Part shown: positions 48,561 through 57,564 of the stretch, in pieces
Position numbering within the stretch: position 1 is the stretch's first letter
How the letters are laid out: the number at the start of each line of letters is the position of its first letter
Origin: Nocardiopsis_B mangrovi
GTDB lineage: Bacteria; Actinomycetota; Actinomycetes; Streptosporangiales; Streptosporangiaceae
DNA length: 64,000 nt
Assembly: GCF_042653925.1 (NCBI RefSeq)
Contig: NZ_JBHSFQ010000002.1
Location: forward strand, 310,001-374,000
Reading direction: 5' to 3'
Program-made: the position numbers and the translations under genes
The notes under the pieces: model-generated
Told to the model about the DNA's origin: nothing
The model's input: only the letters and a program-made list of their open reading frames with translations
The model's database searches: none

Positions 48561-49046
48561 CTAGACGCCCATCTGCTCGCGCATGGCGGCCAAGGCGCGG
48601 GCGGTGTGGTCGGGCAGGCGGGGGTCGTCGGGGTCGATCCCGTCGTCGATGTGGACCTGCCAGGTGATCTCGGTGCCGCCCGGCGCCCGCCGGGCGGCCA
48701 GGCGGATCCCGCGTCCGCTCGGCTCGTCGGGCAGCGGCACGTGCTGGGCCACCACGATCGACGCGGTCACCCGCTCGTAGACGGCCTCGGCCAGGCTCCC
48801 GGGCCGGTCGATGGTGAACACCCGCTGGCCGACGCCCTCCTCCGTGAAGCGCAGTCCGGTGTCGGTCCAGCGGGCGCGGTCGATGTGCTGCCACGGCACC
48901 GGGTGGCCGTCGGGCAGGTGGAGGGCGCGGGTGGTGGCCACCAGCGTGCCGTCGGTGGACAGGGCGTGGGCGAGGACGCGTTCGCCCCGCTCCAGCCGCA
49001 GGCGGTCGCGGACCTCGCGGGGGAGTGCGGTGCGGCGCAGGACCAT
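48561..49046 (-). CDS. Conserved hypothetical protein
   Basis: A 161-residue soluble protein. Its first half (LERGERVLAHALSTDGTLVATTRALHL) looks like a beta-sandwich of PH-like type; conserved Trp residues stand at HPVPWQHIDRARW. No enzyme motif is seen. It lies three bases after the YtxH-like gene and is probably co-transcribed with it. Function unknown. Confidence 0.7.
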   Translation of the reverse strand: MVLRRTALPREVRDRLRLERGERVLAHALSTDGTLVATTRALHLPDGHPVPWQHIDRARWTDTGLRFTEEGVGQRVFTIDRPGSLAEAVYERVTASIVVAQHVPLPDEPSGRGIRLAARRAPGGTEITWQVHIDDGIDPDDPRLPDHTARALAAMREQMGV

Positions 49047-49049
49047 GGG

Positions 49050-49370
49050 TCAGCGCCCGTCGGCGGGATCGGGGACGGGCCCGGTGCCGTTGATCCCCGT
49101 CCGGTGCAGCTCCTCGCTCTCCTCGGGGGTGGGTCCGGCCAGGAAGTCCTTGAGCGAGGCGACCGGGATCCGGTCGCTCACCTTGGCGTAGACGGCCTTG
49201 CCCGCGGTGCTCACCTGTGCGCCCACCAGCCCGGCGGTCTCCTGCACGGCGGGGCTGTCGGCGATGCGCCGGGCGGTGCGGACGATCTGGTCGTAGCGGG
49301 CCTTGCCGGCCTTGGCTCCGAGCACGTATCCGATGGCCAGTCCGGCGACGAACGTGATCCGGTAGCGCAT
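49050..49370 (-). CDS. YtxH-like protein
   Basis: A 106-residue protein. The start RITFVAGLAIGYVLGAKAGKARYDQI is the YtxH signature: one membrane segment followed by GxKxGRxRYDQI. A helical stretch follows (AVQETAGLVGAQVSTAGKAV). It is membrane-associated; the family role is unknown. ATG 49370 has GAAAGGGA before it. Confidence 0.8.
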   Translation of the reverse strand: MRYRITFVAGLAIGYVLGAKAGKARYDQIVRTARRIADSPAVQETAGLVGAQVSTAGKAVYAKVSDRIPVASLKDFLAGPTPEESEELHRTGINGTGPVPDPADGR

Positions 49371-49506
49371 GGGTCCCTTTCGGCGTCGACGGTACCGTCA
49401 CCCCCGAAGGTACCCCGCGCACAGCGGAAAATGTCGTCACGAGCACGACCGCGGATGCGCTAGTCTATGACGTGTCGCCAGGGGAAACCGGGCGGCCGGA
49501 GCACCA

Positions 49507-49579
49507 TCCCGCGTAGCTCAATTGGCAGAGCAGCCGGCTGTTAACCGGCAGGTTATTGGTTCGAGTCCAATCGCGGGAG
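49507..49579 (+). tRNA. tRNA-Asn (anticodon GTT)
   Basis: The acceptor stem TCCCGCG (49507-49513) pairs with CGCGGGA (49572-49578), with G as the discriminator. The anticodon arm is GCCGG-CTGTTAA-CCGGC with anticodon GTT at 49540-49542. The T arm has TTGG-TTCGAGT-CCAA. The CCA end is not encoded. All arms are intact. Confidence 0.95.
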
Positions 49580-49646
49580 CTTCTTCATTTCTCCATGCGC
49601 GCAGTTCAGGGGCACCTTCCGCTTTCGGCAGGTGCCCCTGATGCGT

Positions 49647-50015
49647 TCATGGGCCTCCACCGCCTCGGCGCGGCCGCGGCGGCCGCCCGGTGTGGATGTC
49701 GATGACCCGCGTGCCCACGAGCATCTTGCCGGGCGTGCGTCCCCAGGTCGTCGTCGTGCCGATCACGTAGAACGCCGCCACCAGGAGCAGGCACGTGACG
49801 GTGATCAGCGAGAGGACGTCCTCGGGCACCCCCATGGTGTAGCCGAGCATGGCCGTGCCGAAGAAGACGCCGTAGAACACCGCGGCGATCCCCAGCCCGT
49901 CCAGGAACAGGCCGAGCCACCTGAGCGTCAGAGTGGCCGTGCGCGTCCCCCACGGGTCGTGGCCGGCGGGGTGCCCGCCCGCGTACGCCGGGGGACGGCC
50001 GTGGTCCGGGGGCAC
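49647..50015 (-). CDS. RDD family membrane protein (N-terminus uncertain)
   Basis: A 122-residue protein with three hydrophobic segments. The RDD family features are TLRWLGLFLDGLGIAAVFYGV and, at the end, TWGRTPGKMLVGTRVIDIHTGRPP. GTG 50015 has no ribosome site. The frame upstream encodes the proline-rich HPGYPPAPG tail that RDD proteins usually carry, but has no start before a stop. A GTG in another frame, overlapping the methyltransferase stop, would fit if one base were missing or extra near 50090. The gene may therefore be frameshifted. Confidence 0.7.
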   Translation of the reverse strand: MPPDHGRPPAYAGGHPAGHDPWGTRTATLTLRWLGLFLDGLGIAAVFYGVFFGTAMLGYTMGVPEDVLSLITVTCLLLVAAFYVIGTTTTWGRTPGKMLVGTRVIDIHTGRPPRPRRGGGGP

Positions 50016-50114
50016 CGCGGCGCCCGGAGCGGGCGGGTATCCCGGGTGGGCCGCGCCGGGCGGCCGTGCGGGGTGGGGGGCCGGGGGCGGCGGCGCGGGC
50101 GCCGCACGCCGCGG

Positions 50115-50993
50115 TCACTCCTTGTGGGCGACCCCGCCCGCGATGAGCCGCTGGTTGCGTTCCGGCATCAGGTAGGAGCCGCGGGCGGCCGAGCCCGGGG
50201 TGGGGCGCCATTCGTTGAGCGGGACCACGCCCGGGTCGAACATCGTCCAGTCGCCGAAGTAGCCGCGGATGTCCTCATGCGGCCGCCACACCCCCGTGCT
50301 CAGCTTGGCGAGGAACGCCTCCTCCAGCTTCACGGCGTGCTCGTGGTCGGTCGGGTGCTCCTCCGCCGGGGGGCGCAGGAAGTGGCTGACCGCAATGTGG
50401 CTTCCGGGCACCAGGGAATCGCGCAGCCGGGCGGTGAGGCCGCCCGGGTCCTGGTGATCGTGCAGGTGGTGCAGGATGCCGCCGAGGATGAGCCCGACCG
50501 GCCGGGCGAGGTCGATCAGCCCGCTCCCCTCGGCTTTCGCGAGGATGTCGGCGGGGTCGGTGAGATCGGCGGTGACGACGATGGTGGTGTGGTCGTCGGC
50601 GAGCAGCGCACGGGCGTGGGCGAGCACGATCGGGTCGTTGTCGACGTAGACGACGCGGGCGTCGCGTGCGCTCTCGTGGGCGATCTCGTGCACGTTGCCG
50701 TCGCTCGGCAGGCCCGAGCCGATGTCGAGGAACTGCCGGATGCCGCGCTCGCTCGCCAGGAAGCGGACGGCGCGCTGGACGAACGCCCGATTGCCCAAGG
50801 CGAGGTCGGTGACGCCGGGGACCGCGTCCTCGGCGTAGTCGGCCATGGCGCGATCGACCGCGAAATGATCCTTTCCGCCTAGAAGGTACGAATACACCCG
50901 CGAGATGCTGGCCTTCGTCATGTCGATCGGCGGGGTCGGGCGGAACTTCCCACCCATTCCCTTAAGGAATTCCGGGGAGTCGAAGTGCGACAT
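50115..50993 (-). CDS. SAM-dependent methyltransferase, DUF574 family
   Basis: A 292-residue class I methyltransferase of the actinobacterial DUF574 family. Family marks are ASISRVYSYLLGGKDHFAVDR at the start (about residue 28), QFLDIGSGLPSDGNVHEIA as the SAM site and RVVYVDNDPIVLAHARALL as motif II. The substrate of the family is unknown; the genes are abundant in actinomycetes. ATG 50993 begins the conserved part. It is close to the RDD gene downstream. Confidence 0.88.
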   Translation of the reverse strand: MSHFDSPEFLKGMGGKFRPTPPIDMTKASISRVYSYLLGGKDHFAVDRAMADYAEDAVPGVTDLALGNRAFVQRAVRFLASERGIRQFLDIGSGLPSDGNVHEIAHESARDARVVYVDNDPIVLAHARALLADDHTTIVVTADLTDPADILAKAEGSGLIDLARPVGLILGGILHHLHDHQDPGGLTARLRDSLVPGSHIAVSHFLRPPAEEHPTDHEHAVKLEEAFLAKLSTGVWRPHEDIRGYFGDWTMFDPGVVPLNEWRPTPGSAARGSYLMPERNQRLIAGGVAHKE

Positions 50994-51199
50994 AGGCGAC
51001 AGAGCCGTTCTTTGTCAAAGATGGGGAAGGTCGGCTTGTTGCCATCGGATTGTATTCGTCCGGGCCCCGTCCGGTCACCACTTGGCGGCTTCCGTCCGCC
51101 GGATCGGGTCTTTGCGCCCTATCCGCGGCGGCCGATCGGTGCTAACCGCCCCCGCCGCCCCGCCCGCGGTCGGTGCCGCGGTCGGGGCCGGCCACTCCC

Positions 51200-52375
51200 T
51201 CAGACGCGCGGAAGGCCCGTGTAGTTCTCCGCGAGGTAGGTGGAGACGGCCCGGGAGTCCGCGATGTGCGTCAGATGGGACATCTGGAGCCGCCGGTCGA
51301 ATTCCGTCCCCGAAGGGTCGGTGTGCAGCAGCGACGTCATCCAGGAGGAGAAGTGCTGCGCCCGCCACACCCGGCGCAGCGCCGTCGCCGAGTAGGCGTC
51401 CAGCAGGCCGGTCGCGCCGGTCGCGTGCCAGGCGCCCAGCGCCTCGGCCAGGAGCATGACGTCGTGCATGGCGAGGTTGAGGCCCTTGGCGCCGGTGGGC
51501 GGCACGATGTGGGCGGCGTCCCCGGCGAGGAAGAGGCTTCCGTGGCGCATCGGTTCGGCGACGAAACTGCGCATCGGCGTGATGCCCTTGTCGGTGATGG
51601 TGCCCCGGTTGACCGTCCCCCCGCCGCCGTCCAGCCGCGAACGGGCGTCCAGCTCGTCCCAGACGCGCTCGTCCGGCCAGTCGGCGGGGTCGGTGCCGTT
51701 GGGCACCTGGAGGTAGAGCCGGCTCACGGTCGGCGAGCGCATGCTGTGCAGGGCGAAGCCGTTCGGGTGGTGGGTGTAGATCAGCTCGTGGGAGGTCGGC
51801 GCGGCGTCGGCCAGGATGCCGAGCCAGGAGAACGGGTAGGTCTTCTCGAACGTGGTGACGGCGCCGGCCGGCAGCGAGGCCCGGCCGATGCCGTGGAACC
51901 CGTCGCAGGCGACCACGTGGTCGCACTCCAGCGTCCCTTCGGTGCCCCCGTGCGTGAAGCGGACGCGCGGCCGGCCGGTGCCGATGCCCTCGACGGCGGT
52001 CGCCTCGGCCTCGAAGAGCAGCCGCCCGCCGTCGGCCAGGCGCCGCGCGATGAGGTCCTTGACGATCTCGGTCTGGGCGTAGACGAGCACGTTGCGGCCG
52101 GCGAGACCGGGGAAGTCCACGCGGTGGCCGCGCCCGCCGAAGCGCAGCTCGATGCCGTCGTGCGCGAACCCCTCCCGGTCCATGCGCTCGCCGGCCCCCG
52201 AGGCGCGCAGCGCCTCGGCCACGCCGTGCTCCACCACCCCGGCGCGCTGGCGCCGTTCGCAGTAGGCGCGGTCGCGCCGCTCCAGCACGACCGACTCCAC
52301 CCCCTTGCGGTGCAGCAGGTGCGACAGGAACAGGCCCGCCGGGCCCGCCCCGATGATGCCCACGGGGACGCGCAT
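51200..52375 (-). CDS. pobA: 4-hydroxybenzoate 3-monooxygenase
   Basis: A 391-residue flavoprotein that hydroxylates 4-hydroxybenzoate to protocatechuate with NAD(P)H and O2. The FAD site is VGIIGAGPAGLFLSHLLHRKG, with the second motif FLAGDAAHIVPPTGAKGLN; RAGVVEHG and CDHVVACDGFHG match PobA. Length is typical. ATG 52375 shares one base with the stop of pcaL (TGATG). It is the last gene of the pca operon and supplies the substrate of PcaGH. Confidence 0.93.
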   Translation of the reverse strand: MRVPVGIIGAGPAGLFLSHLLHRKGVESVVLERRDRAYCERRQRAGVVEHGVAEALRASGAGERMDREGFAHDGIELRFGGRGHRVDFPGLAGRNVLVYAQTEIVKDLIARRLADGGRLLFEAEATAVEGIGTGRPRVRFTHGGTEGTLECDHVVACDGFHGIGRASLPAGAVTTFEKTYPFSWLGILADAAPTSHELIYTHHPNGFALHSMRSPTVSRLYLQVPNGTDPADWPDERVWDELDARSRLDGGGGTVNRGTITDKGITPMRSFVAEPMRHGSLFLAGDAAHIVPPTGAKGLNLAMHDVMLLAEALGAWHATGATGLLDAYSATALRRVWRAQHFSSWMTSLLHTDPSGTEFDRRLQMSHLTHIADSRAVSTYLAENYTGLPRV

Positions 52376-53514
52376 CAGCCCTCCGCCTCCCCGTCCTCCG
52401 CGAGGATCCGCTGCGCGATGCCGAACGCCTTGTTGGCGGCGGGCACACCGCAGTAGACGGCCGCCTGGAGGAGGACCTCGCCGATGTCGTCGGCGCTGAG
52501 CCCGTTGCGCTTCGCCGCGCGCACGTGCATGCCCAGTTCGTCCCAGTGGCCGAGGGCGACCATCGCCGTGAGCACCATGCAGCTGCGCGTGTGGCGGTCC
52601 AGGCCGGGGCGCGTCCAGACCTCGCCCCACGCGTAGCGGGTGATGAGATCTTGGAAAGGCTCGGTGAAGGGGGTCGCCGCCGCCCCGGCGCGGTCGACGT
52701 GGCGGTCGCCCAGCACCGCCCGGCGCACCGCGGTCCCGGCCGTGTGCCGCAGGGCGCCGAAGTGCCCGCGCAGCAGCTCGTTGACCGCCCCCGCCTGCTC
52801 CCACGAGGCGAGGTGGGCGGCCGGCCCGAGGACGTGCAGCCGCGCGCCGCCGATGCCGGCGGCGATCGCCCCGGCGTGCGGGGGCGGGGTGGAGGGGTCG
52901 TCGGCCCCCGCCACGACCAGGGTGGGCGCGGTGATGCGGCCGAGGTCGCCGCGCAGGTCCATGCGCTCGATCGCGCCGCAGCACGCGGCGTAGCCCTCGG
53001 CCGGGGTCGTGGCGACCATGCCCCGCATCCATTCCGCCACGGAGGGGCGCCGCCCGGCGTAACCGGGGGTGAGCCAGCGCGAGACGACGCCTTCGGCGAC
53101 CGCCGCCGTACCCCCGGCGCGCACGGCCCGCGCCCGCTCGGCCCACCCCTCGGGGGGACCGAGCCGCGCCGAGGTGCACAGCAGGGCCAGGCGCGCGACC
53201 CGCTCGGGCGCGTTGGCGGCGAGCCACATCGCGGTCATGCCGCCCAGGGACAGCCCGGCGACGTGTGCCTGCTCGGCGCCGACCCGGTCCAGCAGCCGCA
53301 GCAGGTCGCCGCCCAGGTCGGCGAGCTCGTAGGGCCCCTCCGGGACGGGGGAGGCACCGTGCCCGCGCGCGTCGTAGCGGACCACCCGGAAGTCCCCGGC
53401 GAGCGCCGCGACCTGCGGCCGCCACATCTCCAGCGTGCTGCCCAGCGACCCGGCCAGCACCACCACGGGCGCCCCTTCGGGGCCGTCCACGGCGTAGTGC
53501 ACGTCGATGCTCAC
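52375..53514 (-). CDS. pcaL: 3-oxoadipate enol-lactonase / 4-carboxymuconolactone decarboxylase fusion
   Basis: A 379-residue bifunctional enzyme. Residues 1-250 are an alpha/beta hydrolase (VVLAGSLGSTLEMWRPQ, nucleophile in VAGLSLGGMT, late His near GPAAHLASWEQ) that opens the enol-lactone (PcaD). The C-terminal 130 residues are the AhpD-like carboxymuconolactone decarboxylase (PcaC) with CMVLTAMVALGHWDELGMH and LLQAAVYCGVPAANKAF. The order D then C is the known actinobacterial PcaL fusion. GTG 53514 begins directly at the hydrolase strand. A 143-base gap, the widest in the operon, separates it from pcaB. Confidence 0.94.
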   Translation of the reverse strand: MSIDVHYAVDGPEGAPVVVLAGSLGSTLEMWRPQVAALAGDFRVVRYDARGHGASPVPEGPYELADLGGDLLRLLDRVGAEQAHVAGLSLGGMTAMWLAANAPERVARLALLCTSARLGPPEGWAERARAVRAGGTAAVAEGVVSRWLTPGYAGRRPSVAEWMRGMVATTPAEGYAACCGAIERMDLRGDLGRITAPTLVVAGADDPSTPPPHAGAIAAGIGGARLHVLGPAAHLASWEQAGAVNELLRGHFGALRHTAGTAVRRAVLGDRHVDRAGAAATPFTEPFQDLITRYAWGEVWTRPGLDRHTRSCMVLTAMVALGHWDELGMHVRAAKRNGLSADDIGEVLLQAAVYCGVPAANKAFGIAQRILAEDGEAEG

Positions 53515-53657
53515 GTCTGCGTCCGCCTCCTCGTCACGTCACGACCGCCGGATACGACGGCGCCGGCCCGCCATTGAACAGGACCGCCCGGCGGCCGCGG
53601 CCGAACCCGGACGGGCGGGGCTCCGGGCGGGAAGTGGGGGTCCATAGAGCCGTCCCC

Positions 53658-55001
53658 CTAGCGCCTGTGCGCCGTGCGGGTGTGGTGGGCGTGGATCGCG
53701 CGGTCGGTGAACGCCGCCGATCGGCCCAGGTAGCCCGACGGGTCGAGCAGGGCGGCGATCTCCTCGCGGGTGCGTCGCCCCGTCAAGCGGCCGGCCAGGA
53801 CGTCGGGCAGGCCCCGCCTGCTCTCCGACGCCTCGGCGCACGCCTCGCGGACCAGGTCGTGGGCCGGCAGGCGGCCGAGTTCCGCCGCCAGGTCGGTGGC
53901 GACCCGCTCGGCCAGCGCGAAGCCGCCGGTCAGGTCGAGGTTGGCGCGCATGCGCCCCGGGTCCACGCGCAGCCGCTCCAGCGACGTGCCCAGCCAGGCG
54001 ACCGCGCCGCCGGTCACCCGCAGCAGGTGCGTCAGGGCGGGCCACTCCGACTGCCAGGCCCCCGCGGCGCGCTGGTATTGCTGGACCTGCGCGCCGAGCA
54101 GGGTGGCCGCCAGCCCCGGAGCCTGCTCGGCGCAGGCCAGGGCCGACACCGCCGCCACTGGGTTGCGCTTGTGCGGCAGTGTGGACGACCCGCCCACCCC
54201 CGCGCCGCCCGCCTCGGCGACCTCGGCCACCTCGGTCTGGGCCAGCAGCACGATGTCGCCGGCCGCCTTGCCCGCGGCCCCGCTCACCCGCGCCAGCGCT
54301 CCGGCCAGGTCGGCGACGCGGCCGCGGTCGGTGTGCCAGGGCAGCAGCGGCTCGGCCAGCCCCAGCTCGGCGGCGAAGGCCGCGACCACCCGGGGTCCGT
54401 CGTCCCCGAGGGACGCCAGCGTGCCCGCCGCCCCGCCCAGCTGGACGGCGGCGCCTTCGGCGAGGACCGCGTCCAGCCGCTCCAGGGCGGTGCCGACCCC
54501 GTTCAGCCAGCCCGCCGCGGTCAGCCCGAACGTGACGGGCAGGGCGTGCTGGAGCAGCGTGCGCCCCGCCATCAGGGTGGCGCGGTGGTCGGCCGCGAGC
54601 TCCGCCAGCGCGTCGGTCGCGGCGGCGCCGTGGTCGAGGACCACGGCGCCCGCGCGCCGGGCCACCAGCATGGCCGCGGTGTCCATGATGTCCTGGCTGG
54701 TCGCCCCGGTGTGGACGTGCCGCCCGGCGTCGCCGCCCACGGCCCGGGTCACCTCCTTGACCAGGGGAATCACCGGGTTTCCGCCGTCGGCCGCGGCCCG
54801 GCCGATCGCGCCCGCGTCGACGGCGCCGGGCACGCAGGCGCGGGTGATGGCCTCGGCGTCGGCGGCACTGATCAGCCCGCAGGCTGCCTGGGCGCGCGCC
54901 AGCGCCGCCTCGGCGTCCAGCAGCGCCCGCAGCCAGGCGCCGTCGTCCACCTGGTGCTCGATGCCGCCGTGGCCGAACACCCCCGCGAACAAGCCCGTCA
55001 C
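53658..55001 (-). CDS. pcaB: 3-carboxy-cis,cis-muconate cycloisomerase
   Basis: A 447-residue member of the fumarase/aspartase superfamily that lactonises carboxymuconate. The superfamily signature is GGSSTLPHKRNPVAAV, with HTGATSQDIMDTA earlier (catalytic His/Ser region) and DAEAALARAQAACGLI at the start. GTG 55001 has GGCGGAG before it, 35 bases after pcaG. Confidence 0.93.
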   Translation of the reverse strand: MTGLFAGVFGHGGIEHQVDDGAWLRALLDAEAALARAQAACGLISAADAEAITRACVPGAVDAGAIGRAAADGGNPVIPLVKEVTRAVGGDAGRHVHTGATSQDIMDTAAMLVARRAGAVVLDHGAAATDALAELAADHRATLMAGRTLLQHALPVTFGLTAAGWLNGVGTALERLDAVLAEGAAVQLGGAAGTLASLGDDGPRVVAAFAAELGLAEPLLPWHTDRGRVADLAGALARVSGAAGKAAGDIVLLAQTEVAEVAEAGGAGVGGSSTLPHKRNPVAAVSALACAEQAPGLAATLLGAQVQQYQRAAGAWQSEWPALTHLLRVTGGAVAWLGTSLERLRVDPGRMRANLDLTGGFALAERVATDLAAELGRLPAHDLVREACAEASESRRGLPDVLAGRLTGRRTREEIAALLDPSGYLGRSAAFTDRAIHAHHTRTAHRR

Positions 55002-55036
55002 CGCTCCGCCCTTCCCATGGTCGGCCGGCTACCCGG

Positions 55037-55603
55037 TCAGATGTCGAAGAACACGGTCTCGCCGGCGCCCTGCAGCCGGATGTCGAAGCGGTAGCCGCCG
55101 CCGTCCGGGTCGGCCCGCGCGATGAGCGTCGCCCGCTCCGCGGGGTCGGCGATCGCGCCGAGGACCGGGTCGGCGGCGTTGGCCTCGGCCTCCTCGGGGA
55201 AGTACACGCGGGTGACCGTGCGGTGCAGCATGCCGCGGGCGAACACCGACACGTCGATGTGCGGGGCCTGGAGCGCCCCGCCCGTGCCCGGTACCGGTCC
55301 CGGTTTGAGGGTGTGGATCCCATAGGAGCCGTCGGCGCCGGTGGGGCAGCGCCCGAAGCCGCGGAACCCGGGGCGGGCGACGGCCCCGCGCGGGTCGTCG
55401 GGGTGGTCGAACCGGCCGTCGGGGTCGGCCTGCCAGGTCTCGATCAGCCCGTCGGCGACCGGCTGCCCGGCGCCGTCAGTGAGGACGCCGCGGATCCAGA
55501 TCCCGCCGGGCGCCCCCTCGGCGAGGGCGAAGGGGCCGTCGGGCCAGGGCAGCCCGATGTGCAGGTAGGGGCCGACGGTCTGGGAGGGGGTGGTGGCCGG
55601 CAT
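55037..55603 (-). CDS. pcaG: Protocatechuate 3,4-dioxygenase, alpha subunit
   Basis: A 188-residue intradiol dioxygenase subunit: TPSQTVGPYLHIGLPW at the start, GLIETWQADPDGRF, GFGRCPTGADGSYGIHTLKPG and APHIDVSVFARGM. It lacks the full set of iron ligands, as alpha subunits do. ATG 55603 shares one base with the pcaH stop, so the subunits are made together. The complex opens the ring of protocatechuate. Confidence 0.95.
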   Translation of the reverse strand: MPATTPSQTVGPYLHIGLPWPDGPFALAEGAPGGIWIRGVLTDGAGQPVADGLIETWQADPDGRFDHPDDPRGAVARPGFRGFGRCPTGADGSYGIHTLKPGPVPGTGGALQAPHIDVSVFARGMLHRTVTRVYFPEEAEANAADPVLGAIADPAERATLIARADPDGGGYRFDIRLQGAGETVFFDI

Positions 55604-56346
55604 CAGTCGTCGTCCCCTTCCGTTTCGAAGACGGTGGCGTCGCGCCCGCGCAGGACGATGTCCCACTCGTAGGCCAGGGCCCATTCGGGCTCCGTGGCGG
55701 AGTGGTCGAACCGCGCCACGAGCCGCTGCCGGGCCTGCTCGTCGGGGATGGCGTTCCACATCGGGTCCTGGAAGAACAGCGGGTCGTCCGGGAAGTACAT
55801 CTGGGTGACGAGCCGCTGGGTGAACGCCCGCCCGAACAGCGAGAAGTGGATGTGGGCGGGGCGCCAGGCGTTGTCGTGGTTGCGCCACGGGTAGGCGCCG
55901 GGCCGCACGGTGGTGAAGCGGTACCGCCCCTCGGCGTCGGTGAGCGTGCGCCCCACCCCGGTGAAGTTGGGGTCGAGCGGGCAGGGCCAGTTGTCGCCGG
56001 TGTGCCGGTAGCGGCCCCCCGCGTTGGCCTGCCAGATCTCGACCAGCGAATGGGGGACCGGGCGGCCGTCGCCGTCGAGCAGGCGGCCGTGCACGATGAT
56101 GCGCTGCCCCTGCGGCTCTTCGTCGTGCTGGCGGGTCAGGTCGTTGTCGAGGGTGCCCAAGCGGTCCTCGCCCAGCATCGGGCCGGTGACCTCGGTGAGC
56201 AGGTGCGGCAGCAGCTTGAGCCGCCGTGAGGGGTGGCGCAGCGCGGTGCTGCGGTAGCCGGGGTAGTCCAGCGGCGGGTGGACCTCGTGGTCGCGGACGT
56301 ACCCGGGCGCGTCCGCGGCTCGCCGCGCGGTGTCGTCGGTGGTCAC
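55603..56346 (-). CDS. pcaH: Protocatechuate 3,4-dioxygenase, beta subunit
   Basis: A 247-residue catalytic subunit. Iron(III) ligand tyrosines and histidines stand in GGRYRHTGDNWPCPLDPNF, GAYPWRNHDNAWRPAHIHF and the N-terminal region RDHEVHPPLDYPGYRST; VEIWQANAGGRY is the intradiol signature. GTG 56346 follows 16 bases after pcaF. Confidence 0.95.
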   Translation of the reverse strand: MTTDDTARRAADAPGYVRDHEVHPPLDYPGYRSTALRHPSRRLKLLPHLLTEVTGPMLGEDRLGTLDNDLTRQHDEEPQGQRIIVHGRLLDGDGRPVPHSLVEIWQANAGGRYRHTGDNWPCPLDPNFTGVGRTLTDAEGRYRFTTVRPGAYPWRNHDNAWRPAHIHFSLFGRAFTQRLVTQMYFPDDPLFFQDPMWNAIPDEQARQRLVARFDHSATEPEWALAYEWDIVLRGRDATVFETEGDDD

Positions 56347-56362
56347 GGCGTGGACTCCTCTC

Positions 56363-57538
56363 TCAGGCGTGCAGGACGACGGCCAGGCCCTGGCCGACCC
56401 CGATACAGATCGCGGCCAGCCCCCAGCCGCCGCCGCGCCGGCGCAGCTCGTGGGCGAGGGAACCGAGGATGCGGGCGCCCGAGGCGCCCAGCGGGTGGCC
56501 GATGGCCAGTGCGCCGCCGTTGGGGTTGACGACGGCCGGATCCAGATCGGGCCACAGCCGCAGGCAGGCGAGCGACTGCGCGGCGAACGCCTCGTTCAGC
56601 TCGACGACGCTGAGGTCGCCCCAGCCGATCCCGGCGCGGCGCAGCGCCGTCTCGGCGGCTTCGACCGGACCGATGCCGAACCGATGGGGCTCCACGGCGG
56701 CCGCACCGCGGCTGACGATGCGCGCCAGGGGGTCGCGGCCGGCGGCGCGGGCGGCTTCGGCGTCGCCGATGAGCAGCGCGGCGGCGCCGTCGTTGAGCGG
56801 GGAGGAGTTGCCGGCGGTGACGGTGCCATCGGGCCGGAAGGACGGTTTGAGGCGGGCCAGCAGCTCCATCGAGGTGGCGCGGATGCTCTCGTCGCGGTCG
56901 AGCGCGGTTCCGGGCACCGGCACGATCTCGTCGTCGAAGACGCCCTTGGCCCAGGCGTCGGCGGCGTTGGCGTGGCTGCGCAGCGCGAACTCGTCCTGTT
57001 CGGTGCGGCCGATCCCGTAGGCGTCGGCGATCTGCTCGGTGCACTCGCCGAGTGGGACCGTCCACTCCGCGGGCATGCGCGGGTTGACCATCCGCCAGCC
57101 CAGCGTCGTGGAGTGCAGGGTCTCGTGGCCGGTGGAGAAGCCCTTGGCGGGCTTGGTCACGACCCACGGTGCGCGGCTCATGGACTCCACGCCTCCGGCA
57201 AGGACCAGGGAGGCGTCGCCCACGGCGACGGCGCGGTTGGCGGAGACGACCGCCTCCAGCCCCGACCCGCACAGGCGGTTGACCGTGGCGCCGGGCACCG
57301 ACGGCGGGAGCCCGGCCAGCAGCGCCGCCATGCGGGCGACGTTGCGGTTGTCCTCTCCGGCGCCGTTGGCGTCGCCGAAGTGGACGTCGTCGATGAGGGC
57401 GGGGTCCAGGCCGGGGGAGCGGCCGAGCAGCCCGCGCACGGCGTGCGCGGCGAGGTCGTCGGGGCGCACGCCGGCCAGTTCGCCGCCGAGGCGGCCGAAG
57501 GGCGTGCGGACCGCGTCGAGCACGAACACGTCGGTCAT
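56363..57538 (-). CDS. pcaF: 3-oxoadipyl-CoA thiolase
   Basis: A 391-residue thiolase that splits 3-oxoadipyl-CoA into succinyl-CoA and acetyl-CoA. The active Cys is in VNRLCGSGLEAV, the His in NPNGGALAIGHPLGASGAR, and the C-terminal Cys in AAICIGVGQGLAVVL (this family usually has CIGGGQG, so V replaces G). ATG 57538 is 26 bases after pcaJ. Context selects PcaF among thiolases. Confidence 0.93.
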   Translation of the reverse strand: MTDVFVLDAVRTPFGRLGGELAGVRPDDLAAHAVRGLLGRSPGLDPALIDDVHFGDANGAGEDNRNVARMAALLAGLPPSVPGATVNRLCGSGLEAVVSANRAVAVGDASLVLAGGVESMSRAPWVVTKPAKGFSTGHETLHSTTLGWRMVNPRMPAEWTVPLGECTEQIADAYGIGRTEQDEFALRSHANAADAWAKGVFDDEIVPVPGTALDRDESIRATSMELLARLKPSFRPDGTVTAGNSSPLNDGAAALLIGDAEAARAAGRDPLARIVSRGAAAVEPHRFGIGPVEAAETALRRAGIGWGDLSVVELNEAFAAQSLACLRLWPDLDPAVVNPNGGALAIGHPLGASGARILGSLAHELRRRGGGWGLAAICIGVGQGLAVVLHA

Positions 57539-57564
57539 GGCGGATCTCCCATCCATCGGTCGGG

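Noticed and set aside
53265..55094. Long plus-strand open frames opposite pcaB and pcaL
   Set aside because: They are mirror frames of well-supported minus-strand genes, with low-complexity translations and no family features.
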